This document shows, piece after piece, positions 28,049 through 36,569 of a stretch of 64,000 nt of DNA. Each line of letters opens with the position of its first letter. Positions within the stretch are counted from its first letter, which is position 1. Below the pieces are notes generated by a model. That model saw only the letters and a list, made by a program, of their open reading frames with translations. It did no database searches and had not been told where the DNA came from. A program made the translations under genes and the position numbers. The stretch comes from Bacillus kexueae (GTDB lineage Bacteria; Bacillota; Bacilli; Bacillales; Aeribacillaceae). The DNA is taken from the NCBI RefSeq assembly GCF_022809095.1, contig NZ_JALAZE010000011.1:26757-90756 (forward strand). The letters are read 5' to 3'.

Positions 28049-29335
28049 TTATTGTTGCACAACCGCCTTTTGTTTTACAGGCTGGCGGTCTACCAAATAA
28101 AACATCCTCCAATATATAATAGCACTCACGAAAGCTAGAAAGGCAATGCTATAAAATGTAAAGGTAAAGCCAATCATGGTCGTAAGAGGTATTGCAATAG
28201 GTGCAATCGTACGCCCAATGGTAAATCGCAAATCTGAAGCTGCAAAATATTGCCCTCTCATATCTTCAGGGGCTAATTTAGACACAAACCCTTGCTGAAC
28301 CCCTACGACCATCAATTCACCAATTGTAAAGATAAGCATCGCAAACATTAAGAAAAACATATTCATGGAATGAGCAAACAGGATCATTCCAATCCCATAC
28401 GTAACCGCAGACCCAATAAAGACGGACTTCTCCTTATATCGACTCATCCATCTCGTCATCACAACCGTAAACAAGGCGACAAGTAGCCCGTTTTCAGATA
28501 TTAAAATCCCGAATAACTTTTCACCTGTAATTGTATAGGAAAATAGCGTTTGGTCTGGGACCATTTCCGACACATATACAGCGATTAACAAATCAAGCTG
28601 CATAAATGTTTGTGCAACTAAAATACCTGCGATAATAAAAAGAAGAAACACCTTATCCGTCGTAATGATTCGATAGGAACTTACTTGGTCTTTCACATAT
28701 TCATACCATGGTCGTTTTCCGCCTCTTTGTTGGCTAATCACGTGTTTTTTCGGTGCCGTTTCGCGAATATACTTCCACAAAATAAAAGCGAAGACGAAAC
28801 TAATCATCATTCCGGTTAGCAACAGTTCAAATCGATATTGGAAGAAAAATAAACTCCCGAGTAATGGACCGATTACGACCGTAATATTAATGGCTGTATA
28901 AAAAACGGCAAACACGGCATTTCGATGTTGCTCTGGTACGACGTCCGCCACCATCGCATGACTGGCCGGCCAATAGAGCATTGAAAATATTCCTAATAAC
29001 GAAAATGCGACGAATGTAAGAATGGGCGAATTGTACCAAGGGGAATTAGCGAACGCAAATAAAACAAAAGCACTCCCTGCTCCAACATAGGAAGACACCA
29101 TCATTTTTTTCCTTCCAATATGGTCAGCTAAATAACCACCTAGTAAATTGGCAAAGACTCCAAACAGTTGAGAAACAATTAACAACATGCCAGCTGTCAC
29201 TTTTCCAAATGACTCGGCAAAATAAATCGACATAAACGGAAAATACATCCAAAATAAAATATTGATAACCCCTTCTCCAAGAAGGCGTATCTTTAAGTTT
29301 AAATCCCAATCTTTCCATTTCAAGATGATCACCAC
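28049..29335 (-). CDS. MFS drug-exporter-type transporter
   Basis: A 428-residue major facilitator protein with 12 hydrophobic segments. The loop 2-3 signature GGYLADHIGRKKMM is intact, as expected for drug-proton antiporters of the DHA1 type. The start is uncertain: GTG at 29335, or TTG at 29323, which has GGTGAT five bases before it. Upstream lie a 16-codon ORF, a short-form repeat A, two terminator hairpins and a 23-codon leader ORF with attenuator geometry, suggesting inducible expression. The substrate cannot be told. Confidence 0.85.
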   Translation of the reverse strand: MVIILKWKDWDLNLKIRLLGEGVINILFWMYFPFMSIYFAESFGKVTAGMLLIVSQLFGVFANLLGGYLADHIGRKKMMVSSYVGAGSAFVLFAFANSPWYNSPILTFVAFSLLGIFSMLYWPASHAMVADVVPEQHRNAVFAVFYTAINITVVIGPLLGSLFFFQYRFELLLTGMMISFVFAFILWKYIRETAPKKHVISQQRGGKRPWYEYVKDQVSSYRIITTDKVFLLFIIAGILVAQTFMQLDLLIAVYVSEMVPDQTLFSYTITGEKLFGILISENGLLVALFTVVMTRWMSRYKEKSVFIGSAVTYGIGMILFAHSMNMFFLMFAMLIFTIGELMVVGVQQGFVSKLAPEDMRGQYFAASDLRFTIGRTIAPIAIPLTTMIGFTFTFYSIAFLAFVSAIIYWRMFYLVDRQPVKQKAVVQQ

Positions 29336-29356
29336 TTTTTCATTTATTCAAACAAC

Positions 29357-29407
29357 CTAGCCACCATCAAAATCTCCCTCAAATTTCTTACTAATGATTA
29401 CAAGCAT
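29357..29407 (-). CDS. 16-codon upstream ORF before the MFS gene
   Basis: An ATG with a perfect AGGAGG nine bases upstream (29417-29422) starts a 16-residue peptide, MLVIISKKFEGDFDGG, ending in TAG 21 bases before the first possible MFS start. The strong ribosome site, much better than that of the MFS gene, suggests that it is translated and may couple to or regulate the transporter. Peptide function unknown. Confidence 0.5.
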   Translation of the reverse strand: MLVIISKKFEGDFDGG

Positions 29408-29480
29408 GAACATCTACCTCCTGAATTTAAAATATTTTTATATACTCAAAGCAAAAGCTTCGGTATCCAAAATAAAGCAA

Positions 29481-29639
29481 ATAAGAAAAGCCCAAAGCGC
29501 AAGTCCTTAGGCGAAGGGCGCTGGAGGACCTGCAAAGAGGCTTCCGTCGCTGATGGCGCTTGGAGCTAGACACCAAAAAACTGTAAAGAGAATACTTTAA
29601 CACTTTATTGAACGTAAACTTTCTGTAACAACAAAAAAA
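29481..29639 (+). repeat. Repeat A copy 2, short form
   Basis: Contains only the GC core and tail, starting ATAAGAAAAGCCCAAAGCGC and ending TTTCTGTAACAAC. A block of about 28 bp inside the core (between CGTCG and CTGATGG) is missing. The right end joins the T-run of the terminator at 29640-29661. Confidence 0.85.
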
Positions 29640-29661
29640 CGCACCGCAAGACTGCGATGCG
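29633..29661 (-). terminator. Second terminator behind the leader ORF
   Basis: Minus strand CGCATCGCA, loop GTCT, TGCGGTGCG, then seven T. A strong intrinsic terminator 20 bases after the attenuator hairpin, abutting repeat A copy 2. Confidence 0.85.
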
Positions 29662-29680
29662 CCTAGGCATACTCTTTGAT

Positions 29681-29723
29681 AAATAAAAAACGCAGCTCAC
29701 GATATTTGATCCGTGACCTGCGT
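29681..29723 (-). terminator. Attenuator terminator hairpin (segments 3 and 4)
   Basis: Minus strand ACGCAGGTCACG (29712-29723) pairs with CGTGAGCTGCGT (29690-29701) around a ten-base loop; TTTTTTATTT follows. Segment 3 contains GGTCACG, also complementary to CGTGACC at the end of the leader ORF (29766-29772), so an alternative antiterminator can form. Confidence 0.8.
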
Positions 29724-29750
29724 AAAAATATCTAACAAGACATATAGAAA

Positions 29751-29822
29751 CTACATGCTTAATGTGGTCACGTAATCCTGTTTATGAAATTTTGTTTGAA
29801 CATACGTTTTTACTGTTTTCAT
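29751..29822 (-). CDS. 23-residue leader peptide of a putative attenuator
   Basis: ATG at 29822 with AGGAGGT eight bases upstream starts a basic peptide with KTVKTYVQTKFHKQD in its first half and YVTTLSM at the end, then TAG. The Shine-Dalgarno region (GGTCACGTAA, 29824-29833) is a perfect ten-base complement to TTACGTGACC inside codons 16-19 (29766-29775). A terminator follows 28 bases after the stop. The layout matches inducible resistance leaders, where ribosome stalling frees a downstream segment. The peptide itself is not one I recognise. Confidence 0.72.
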   Translation of the reverse strand: MKTVKTYVQTKFHKQDYVTTLSM

Positions 29823-29856
29823 GTTACGTGACCTCCTTTTATACTATTTCGGTGTA

Positions 29857-29885
29857 ATTTTACTGAATTTTCCTTCAAATGTCAA
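29857..29885 (-). promoter_or_regulatory. SigA-type promoter of the leader ORF
   Basis: Minus strand TTGACA (29880-29885), 17-base spacer, TAAAAT (29857-29862). Transcription would begin near 29850, giving a leader RNA of roughly 170 bases up to the first terminator. Confidence 0.82.
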
Positions 29886-29911
29886 TGTTATTTACTCAAC
29901 TAGCTTATTAA

Positions 29912-30484
29912 TTATTGAACAATAAACTTTCCAACCATTCCTGCCTCTTTATGTCCTGGAACTGTACAGTAAAATTCGAATTCACCTGTTTCTTTCGGAA
30001 TGAACTTTATCTTAACAACATCCTCAGAGTTAGTATTTAAATGAATTGAATTCATCATTCCCTCATCATGCCCTTCATCAGCATACACTTTTATCCCGCC
30101 TAACATTTTCCAGATGAATGAGACCGTTTCAGGATGATCTGCCATTTCGCTCATATAGATAATCTCAACATCAAGACCTTTAGACGTCAAATCATGGAAT
30201 ACTTGACCATCATTTTTCATGATGAGCTCATACTCTTGTCCCTGCTTAAGTTGAATAATATTTGGGTCATACCCCATCTCAAATGCACTCACTTCGACTA
30301 TATAATCCTCAGTATTATTACTACCAGGGATATCTTCCATCGTACTAGTTGCTTCACTTACTTCTACCTTTGTTTCATCTTCTTTTGATACATCGCTTTC
30401 GTTAGTTGATGAACACCCTGCAAGTAGCAAGCTGAATGCTAATGCCGTAAATATTGTGTAGAAAAGTCTATTAATATTCAGCAC
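29912..30484 (-). CDS. Cupredoxin-domain lipoprotein
   Basis: A 190-residue lipoprotein: signal peptide with lipobox LLAGC, an acidic low-complexity linker, then a single cupredoxin domain. Type 1 copper ligands are visible as His in FHDLTSKG and Cys, His and Met in YCTVPGHKEAGMVG. The GTG at 30484, with GGGAGGGG before it, is the likely start; the upstream ATG lacks a ribosome site. It could carry electrons or bind copper at the outer face of the membrane. It is the first of several copper-type genes in this block. No terminator is clear after it. Confidence 0.85.
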   Translation of the reverse strand: MLNINRLFYTIFTALAFSLLLAGCSSTNESDVSKEDETKVEVSEATSTMEDIPGSNNTEDYIVEVSAFEMGYDPNIIQLKQGQEYELIMKNDGQVFHDLTSKGLDVEIIYMSEMADHPETVSFIWKMLGGIKVYADEGHDEGMMNSIHLNTNSEDVVKIKFIPKETGEFEFYCTVPGHKEAGMVGKFIVQ

Positions 30485-30740
30485 TGTTCCCCTCCCATGT
30501 TGATTATTTATAATGATACTAACTATTTTATAATTAGACGGAATATTCCGCAAATTAAGTTGTTCATTAAATTACGGTGGAGAACACTTACCTTAAAACA
30601 ACATTATGAATGAATCTTTTATTAGGTTTACTAAAAATAGAGAGTTGAGGAACTCCTCATTTAGATGTAATCAATTAGTTACTATCATTGAACTAGAAAA
30701 CTTTTTTTGAAGAGAAATGGCTTAATAATCTATTACAATC

Positions 30741-30776
30741 AAAAATGAGATTGCCGAACAATGTCAACAATCTCAT
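30741..30776 (-). terminator. Terminator of the BNR-repeat lipoprotein gene
   Basis: Minus strand ATGAGATTG, 14-base loop, CAATCTCAT followed by five T, just after the stop codon. Confidence 0.85.
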
Positions 30777-30783
30777 GAATAAA

Positions 30784-31770
30784 CTATTGTATAACGCCAT
30801 TATAAACCAATTTTCCCCAATCACTTGCACCATCCGTTGAGAAAAACACATGTCCATTAAATGTAGCAAAGACGACTTCCTTTGGTTCTTGAGGGTTTTG
30901 AGCTAAATATATTATCCCATCCTGTCCAAGCTTCGGAAGCGGAACTTCACTTTTTCGCTTATCTTGAAGAGAATACTTTACCAACTTTGCGTCACCTTCA
31001 TAGACACTATACCATAAAATGTCTTTTGAAAAATAAACGGAAGTTCCCTGACTATCTTTAGTTATATAATCAAAATTCTCTCCACCATCTTCTGAAAGAA
31101 GAATCCCTCCCTGACTTGCGACTGCTATGATTAGATCATTTGTTGGATGAACTGCAATACTCAACACCTTTTTATTTAAATTATTTGCTTGCACCTTCTT
31201 CCATGAATTCCCATTATCTCTAGATACATAAAGTCCTTTATTCATTTTGGAGTTTTTGTATTCATTCAACACATAAATCGTATGATTTTCATATCCAACA
31301 CCCATTGCATGGAAATCACTTTCCCCCTCAAATCCTAAATCGATTAAGCTCTTGCCATTATCCCTACTCATCTTTAATCCAAGAGGATTTGAAAGATTAA
31401 CCCCCATACCTGGGTGCCCACTCGTATAAAATCCTTGGCTTACTGCATTAAAACCCATATAATCATTGTTTTGACCTTTTGTTTTATACCAATTTCCATT
31501 ATCAAATATTTTTAATCCATCATGCGTGGCAAAAAAAATAGCGTTTTGATTCCCTGCATAGCCTAAACCGTGTATATGGGAAATTTCCCCTTTATATCCT
31601 TCCAAAAATTCATTTGAACCTAATCCCTCTTCTATCCCAGTCATTTCATCTGTTGTCTGTTCACTAAGTAATTGTTCTGTATTTTCTCCTGTTTCGGTTT
31701 CCTCATTACCACAAGCTGAAAGAATGATCATTAGGATGATTGCTCCAGTTGTCAAAACTTGTTTTCTCAA
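30784..31770 (-). CDS. Lipoprotein with BNR/sialidase-like beta-propeller (F510_1955 type)
   Basis: A 328-residue lipoprotein: signal peptide with lipobox ILSAC, acidic linker, then a beta-propeller with BNR-like Asp boxes (SRDNGKS, SRDNGNSW, SEDGGENF, STDGASDW). The HIHGLGY motif opens the propeller. It resembles proteins annotated as F510_1955 family glycosylhydrolases, but no catalytic activity is established by the sequence. It probably sits on the outer face of the membrane. Its place between a cupredoxin gene and a copper-type cluster suggests a related role; that is inference. Confidence 0.7.
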   Translation of the reverse strand: MRKQVLTTGAIILMIILSACGNEETETGENTEQLLSEQTTDEMTGIEEGLGSNEFLEGYKGEISHIHGLGYAGNQNAIFFATHDGLKIFDNGNWYKTKGQNNDYMGFNAVSQGFYTSGHPGMGVNLSNPLGLKMSRDNGKSLIDLGFEGESDFHAMGVGYENHTIYVLNEYKNSKMNKGLYVSRDNGNSWKKVQANNLNKKVLSIAVHPTNDLIIAVASQGGILLSEDGGENFDYITKDSQGTSVYFSKDILWYSVYEGDAKLVKYSLQDKRKSEVPLPKLGQDGIIYLAQNPQEPKEVVFATFNGHVFFSTDGASDWGKLVYNGVIQ

Positions 31771-31970
31771 TCTTATTCCCTCCAGTTCTTTTTGATGAAT
31801 TGTTCCTCTTGAGCATTTACCGATGAATCATTAATAATTGATATCATCTCCAACAATGAAAACATAATGTCGTATCACGAAATATATACTTAACTTGAAT
31901 GCACGAATGTTTGAAAAACAAACAGAGTTCATTTAAAGAATGGCACATGCTAAAATAAAACAAACGGAAT

Positions 31971-32005
31971 AGAGTCATCCTTACAATTAAAAGATGGATG
32001 ACTCT
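31971..32005 (-). terminator. Hairpin after the asnB paralog
   Basis: Ten-base perfect stem (AGAGTCATCC/GGATGACTCT), 12 bases after the stop; the following T-run is poor, so termination may be weak. Confidence 0.6.
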
Positions 32006-32016
32006 ACTCAAGATTC

Positions 32017-33921
32017 TTAATGAATGAGTGATACTGCTTCTTTCTTATCCTCCATGCTAGGTGTGAAATCGTATTTCTGCTCTATAAATACTTGATGCCA
32101 AATCATAAACGATAGAAGCGTCCACAATTTTCTGCTATAGTCTCTTTTCCCTTTGTAATGATCCTCTAATAATTGGAAAATCACTTTTTTATCAAATAAA
32201 TATTCTGTAGGACTTTCCTGGATTAAGTTGAACGCCCATTCATACATTTCATTTTTGAGCCAATAGCGAATTGGAACTGGAAATCCAAGCTTTTTACGAT
32301 GTAAGACATGCTCTGGAACAATACCTTCAGCTGCTTTTCGTAATACATACTTTGTCGTTTGCGATGCTGTTTTCAGTTCTGGCGGAATTTTTGCTGCAAC
32401 TTCAAAGACCCCTCTATCAAGAAATGGAACACGTAACTCTAAGGAATGAGCCATCGTCATCTTGTCTGCTTTTAATAAAATATCTCCTCGAAGCCACGTA
32501 TGGATATCAATATATTGCATTTGATTGACCGGTACATAACCTTTTGATTGTTCAAAATATTTAGATGTCACTGTTGTATATTCTATCCCTGATTTATACT
32601 TGTTTAATAGAAGTTGTTTCTCTTCCTCAATAAACATTTTGGCATTCCCAACATACCTTTTTTCAATAGGTGTAGTTCCACGCTCGATAAAGCTTTTACC
32701 TTTTACACCTTCTGGTAAGATTCGAGCAACCCTATTTAAAAGGTTGTTTATTGGTCTTGGGATTTGTTCAAACACTTTTAATGCCTCTGGCTCTCGATAA
32801 ATATTGTAGCCCCCGAATAGTTCATCTGCTCCCTCGCCGGATAGAACCACCGTGACATGTTTTCTAGCTTCACGTGCTATAAAGTATAGTGGAATTGCAG
32901 CTGGATCCGCTAAAGGGTCGTCCATATGCCACATAATCCTCGGTAATTCTTTCATATACTCCTCAGGCGAGACAACGTAACTAATATTTTCTATCCCTAA
33001 TTTTGAGGCGGTCTCTTTTGCTATATCAACTTCACTAAATCCTTCATGAGAAAACCCAACAGAAAATGTTTTTAAATTCGGGTTAAATTCCTTTGCTATG
33101 GCAGCTATAAAAGTGGAGTCAATTCCACCTGATAAGAATGCTCCTACAGGTACATCACTCCTCATGTGGACCTCAACGGAATCATAGAGTGCATTTTGAA
33201 TTTCATAAACATGCGCAACTTCATCTTTTACAACCGGTTGAAAATGTACTTTCCAATATGGAAAAATTGTTATTGGCTCCCCTATCCTCTTTTTCATATA
33301 ATGACCCGGTTCTAACTTATATATATCATTTGTCATTGTTAATGGTTCAGGTACATACTGAAACGTTAAATAATGTTGCAACGACTCTTGATTCACACGG
33401 TCATTTTCTAATATAGAAAGAATGCTTTTCTTTTCTGAAGCCACAAACAATCGATCACTTTTCTCCATGTAAAATAGTGGTTTAATCCCAAAAGGGTCTC
33501 GAGCCACAAATAGTTCTTTTTCTTGTTTATCCCAAATTGCAAATGCAAACATTCCTCGGAGCTTTTCTACCACACGTTCTCTTATTCTACTATATATTGC
33601 AATAATCACTTCTGTATCTGATTGTGTTTCCAATTGAAGCCCATCTTTTATAAGTTCTTCTCTTAACTCCAAATAATTATAAATTTCACCATTAAAAATA
33701 ATCCAGTAGCGGTCATTCTCGTATGATAGTGGTTGATGTCCCGATTCTATATCAATAATACTAAGGCGACGAAAACCGAAGCTTACATATTCATCAAAAA
33801 AATATCCCTCATCATCCGGTCCTCTATGAATAATTTGGTTATTCATTTGATAAAAATTCTCTTCCCACATAATGTCTTTTTGTTGTTCAAAATCAAAAAT
33901 ACAACCGACAAACCCACACAT
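32017..33921 (-). CDS. Asparagine synthetase (glutamine-hydrolysing), second copy
   Basis: A 634-residue class II amidotransferase. Cys2 (MCGFVGC) is the glutaminase nucleophile, followed by IHRGPDDEGY and the NGEIYNY motif. The synthetase domain has the ATP loop SGGIDST near 265 and SGEGADELFGGY near 362. It makes asparagine from aspartate, glutamine and ATP. It is closely similar along its whole length to the asnB at 50.6 kb, which is nearer to B. subtilis AsnB. It sits inside the accessory block and diverges from the C39 gene. Confidence 0.92.
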   Translation of the reverse strand: MCGFVGCIFDFEQQKDIMWEENFYQMNNQIIHRGPDDEGYFFDEYVSFGFRRLSIIDIESGHQPLSYENDRYWIIFNGEIYNYLELREELIKDGLQLETQSDTEVIIAIYSRIRERVVEKLRGMFAFAIWDKQEKELFVARDPFGIKPLFYMEKSDRLFVASEKKSILSILENDRVNQESLQHYLTFQYVPEPLTMTNDIYKLEPGHYMKKRIGEPITIFPYWKVHFQPVVKDEVAHVYEIQNALYDSVEVHMRSDVPVGAFLSGGIDSTFIAAIAKEFNPNLKTFSVGFSHEGFSEVDIAKETASKLGIENISYVVSPEEYMKELPRIMWHMDDPLADPAAIPLYFIAREARKHVTVVLSGEGADELFGGYNIYREPEALKVFEQIPRPINNLLNRVARILPEGVKGKSFIERGTTPIEKRYVGNAKMFIEEEKQLLLNKYKSGIEYTTVTSKYFEQSKGYVPVNQMQYIDIHTWLRGDILLKADKMTMAHSLELRVPFLDRGVFEVAAKIPPELKTASQTTKYVLRKAAEGIVPEHVLHRKKLGFPVPIRYWLKNEMYEWAFNLIQESPTEYLFDKKVIFQLLEDHYKGKRDYSRKLWTLLSFMIWHQVFIEQKYDFTPSMEDKKEAVSLIH

Positions 33922-34024
33922 ATTTTTTCACCATTCTTCCAAAGAATAATTTTTTTCGTACGAAGTATGTATAACAAAAAAATATGCAGAAATTATGGAT
34001 GGGTATCTAAAAGTTTTTCATAAA

Positions 34025-34059
34025 TTCTCCATGGTTTCTCCATAGTTAACGGTTATGAT
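34025..34059 (+). promoter_or_regulatory. Promoter with tandem TTCTCCAT motif before the C39/multicopper oxidase genes
   Basis: TTCTCCATGG (34025-34034) and TTCTCCATAG (34036-34045) are direct repeats 11 bases apart, placed where a -35 would be, upstream of a -10-like TATGAT (34054-34059). No good -35 hexamer is present. This is the geometry of an activator site for an OmpR-type response regulator; a similar pair lies at 39441-39459. Confidence 0.6.
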
Positions 34060-34093
34060 CTGTAGAGAAGTAACAAGGGGGGCTATAATCAAT

Positions 34094-34948
34094 GTGATTG
34101 AACTAACTTACATTTTAGCGTTTTCTATAATATTCCTATCCTATTTTTTATTAAAAAGTCCAGGGAATTACCCAACATTTCATCTGCTTTCATGGTTGAA
34201 TTTCCTCCTATTTCTAATATTTTTAATGGTTAGCTACAACCTTATATCAAATATTGTATGGAAAAGTGAAACGAGTATTGCAGAAGAACTTAAGTATGGC
34301 ATTGAAACAAAGAATAACCAGATAAAACATGAGGAACTACCAATTCAGAATGAAGTGATTCCAATTGATGCTCCTACCCTTTCTCAATTACCAGAATTAC
34401 CTAGAGGCTGCGAAGTAACAGCTCTTGCAATGCTATTGAATTACGCTGGAGTAAAAGTAGATAAGATGACTCTTGCTAAGCAAGTAAAAAAAGATCCAAC
34501 ACCCTTTGAGGTCAAGAACGGAAAAATTTATTTTGGGCATCCGAATAAAGGATTCGTTGGAGATATGTTTTCAAGAGAAAATCCTGGGTACGGTGTATAC
34601 CATAAACCTATAAGAGCATTAGCACAATTATATTTATCTAGTAAAATCATTGATTTAACAGGAGAACCGTTTGAAGTCATCCAACAACATTTATCAAAGG
34701 GAACTCCCGTGTGGGTCATAACGAATACAACGTACCAGAAACTTCCTCAAACAGCATTTATTGAATGGCATACTTCGGAAGGGCCAATTAATATTACGAT
34801 GCGGGAGCATTCTGTTTTAATTACCGGATATGATGAACATTCCATTTACTTTAATGATCCATTATCTGGTAAAAAAAAGAAAACGCCAAAAGAAGATTTC
34901 ATAGAAGCATGGGAACAAATGGGAAAACAAGCTATCACCTACAAATAG
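34094..34948 (+). CDS. Membrane-anchored C39-like cysteine peptidase
   Basis: A 284-residue protein. Residues about 5-65 hold two hydrophobic segments, then a linker, then a C39-like papain fold: Cys in RGCEVTALAMLL, His in MREHSVLITGYD and Asn/Asp in FNDPLSGK. It resembles the YvpB family of secreted C39-like proteins rather than bacteriocin transporters. The GTG at 34094 follows AAGGGGGG. It is 22 bases before the multicopper oxidase gene and probably in its operon. The substrate is unknown. Confidence 0.8.
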   Translation: MIELTYILAFSIIFLSYFLLKSPGNYPTFHLLSWLNFLLFLIFLMVSYNLISNIVWKSETSIAEELKYGIETKNNQIKHEELPIQNEVIPIDAPTLSQLPELPRGCEVTALAMLLNYAGVKVDKMTLAKQVKKDPTPFEVKNGKIYFGHPNKGFVGDMFSRENPGYGVYHKPIRALAQLYLSSKIIDLTGEPFEVIQQHLSKGTPVWVITNTTYQKLPQTAFIEWHTSEGPINITMREHSVLITGYDEHSIYFNDPLSGKKKKTPKEDFIEAWEQMGKQAITYK

Positions 34949-34970
34949 TGATTCATGATGGAGGGATAAC

Positions 34971-36512
34971 ATGAAAAAATTTTACTTTAGTGTCATATTT
35001 CTCACATTGATGACAATATCTGTGGCATGCTCGAGCGCTTCTGAATCTATGGAGAAACATGATATGTCAAATATGGAAAATGAATCTAGATCACAGCAGG
35101 ATTTGGAAGAAGCAACAGTTGATACGAAAGTTCTATCAACAAACGAAATGACCATTACCGCACAGGAAGCAACGTTACAACTTACAAAAGATGTAACAGT
35201 CCCGGTCTATACGTTTAACGGTTCGGTTCCCGGTTCACAAATTCGAATTAAACAAGGCGAGACTGTAAAAGTTCATTTAAAAAATGAACTTCCTGAACCC
35301 GTAACGATACATTGGCACGGTTATCCTGTTCCCAATAATCAAGACGGGGTTCCTGGTGTCACAATGGATGCGGTAAAACCTGGGGAGACATTTACGTATG
35401 AATTTACAGCTTCAGTTCCAGGAACTTATTGGTATCACTCTCATCAAGAAAGTGCAGAGCAAGTAGATAAAGGACTATACGGTACGTTAATTGTAGAACC
35501 ACAAGAAGGGGAGCTAGTAGACCGCGACTACACTCTCGTCCTGGATGAATGGATGAGTAATCCTCCGACCGATGATGAGGAAGGGAATGTACATGGAAAC
35601 ATGCATCATGGCCACGGTGCCAATGCAATGACACACGATATGAGTATGTATGATATTTTTACAATCAACGGAAAGAGTGGGTCTGAAGTAGAGCCCCTGA
35701 AAGTGAAAAAGGGAGAAAAAGTAAAACTCAGGCTCGTCAATGCCGGTTACATGCCACACGACATTCATCTTCATGGTCACGAATTTAAAATAACAGCCGT
35801 AGATGGGCAACAAATACAAAACCCTTCAATGATTCGAGATGAAATAATACGAATTGCTCCGGGCGAACGGTATGATATTGAATTTATTGCGGATAATCCA
35901 GGGGAATGGATGTTAGAGTGTCATAGCAACATGGATGGAGCAAAAGGGATGAATGCCATTATACAATATGAAGAAACAGAAAGTTCAACAGCTGATCAAT
36001 CAAATTCATCCAAATCATTACCATTCGTAAACTTAACAAAATATGGTGAACCATTACAAGGTGAGTTTACTTTAGAGCAAAACTATGATGTGGAGTATAC
36101 GATGAATCTTGGAACAGGCATGAACGAAGATGGGATGATATTCACCATAAACAACAAAATATTCCCCAATACTTTACCTATTCATGTTGAAACGGGAGAT
36201 TTAGTAAAAGTGAAGTTAGTTAATCAGTCCAAGCATGATTTACACCCTATGCACTTACATGGACACTTCTTCCAAGTATTAAGTAAAAATGGAGTTCCTG
36301 TTCAAGGATCACCTCTCATTAAGGATTCATTAAATATAGAACCTGGGGAAGAATATATTGTGGCATTTAAAGCAGATAACCCTGGCATTTGGATGTTCCA
36401 CTGCCATGATCTCCATCATGCTTCTGCAGGGATGGTTACGACTGTGAATTATCAAGATTTTAAACCTGAATACCAACCAGACCCAAATGACACCACCAAT
36501 AAAGGAGAATAG
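34971..36512 (+). CDS. Multicopper oxidase, lipoprotein type
   Basis: A 513-residue protein with a signal peptide and lipobox (ISVAC), a Met/His-rich start, and three cupredoxin domains. All copper-binding clusters are present in order: HWHG, YWYHSHQE, then at the C-terminus HPMHLHGHF and HCHDLHHASAGM (type 1 and trinuclear ligands). A Met/His-rich loop (NVHGNMHHGHGANAM) suggests cuprous oxidase activity, as in CopA/CueO-type enzymes. It probably oxidises Cu(I) outside the membrane. Confidence 0.92.
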   Translation: MKKFYFSVIFLTLMTISVACSSASESMEKHDMSNMENESRSQQDLEEATVDTKVLSTNEMTITAQEATLQLTKDVTVPVYTFNGSVPGSQIRIKQGETVKVHLKNELPEPVTIHWHGYPVPNNQDGVPGVTMDAVKPGETFTYEFTASVPGTYWYHSHQESAEQVDKGLYGTLIVEPQEGELVDRDYTLVLDEWMSNPPTDDEEGNVHGNMHHGHGANAMTHDMSMYDIFTINGKSGSEVEPLKVKKGEKVKLRLVNAGYMPHDIHLHGHEFKITAVDGQQIQNPSMIRDEIIRIAPGERYDIEFIADNPGEWMLECHSNMDGAKGMNAIIQYEETESSTADQSNSSKSLPFVNLTKYGEPLQGEFTLEQNYDVEYTMNLGTGMNEDGMIFTINNKIFPNTLPIHVETGDLVKVKLVNQSKHDLHPMHLHGHFFQVLSKNGVPVQGSPLIKDSLNIEPGEEYIVAFKADNPGIWMFHCHDLHHASAGMVTTVNYQDFKPEYQPDPNDTTNKGE

Positions 36513-36516
36513 AAAA

Positions 36517-36552
36517 CATTTAAGGTAGCCGCATGTGAGGGCTACCTTTACG
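36517..36552. terminator. Bidirectional terminator between multicopper oxidase and response regulator genes
   Basis: AAGGTAGCC (36522-36530), nine-base loop, GGCTACCTT (36540-36548), with T-rich sequence on both sides. It serves the convergent genes ending at 36512 and 36570. Confidence 0.85.
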
Positions 36553-36569
36553 ATTTTAGAACGCTTTGA

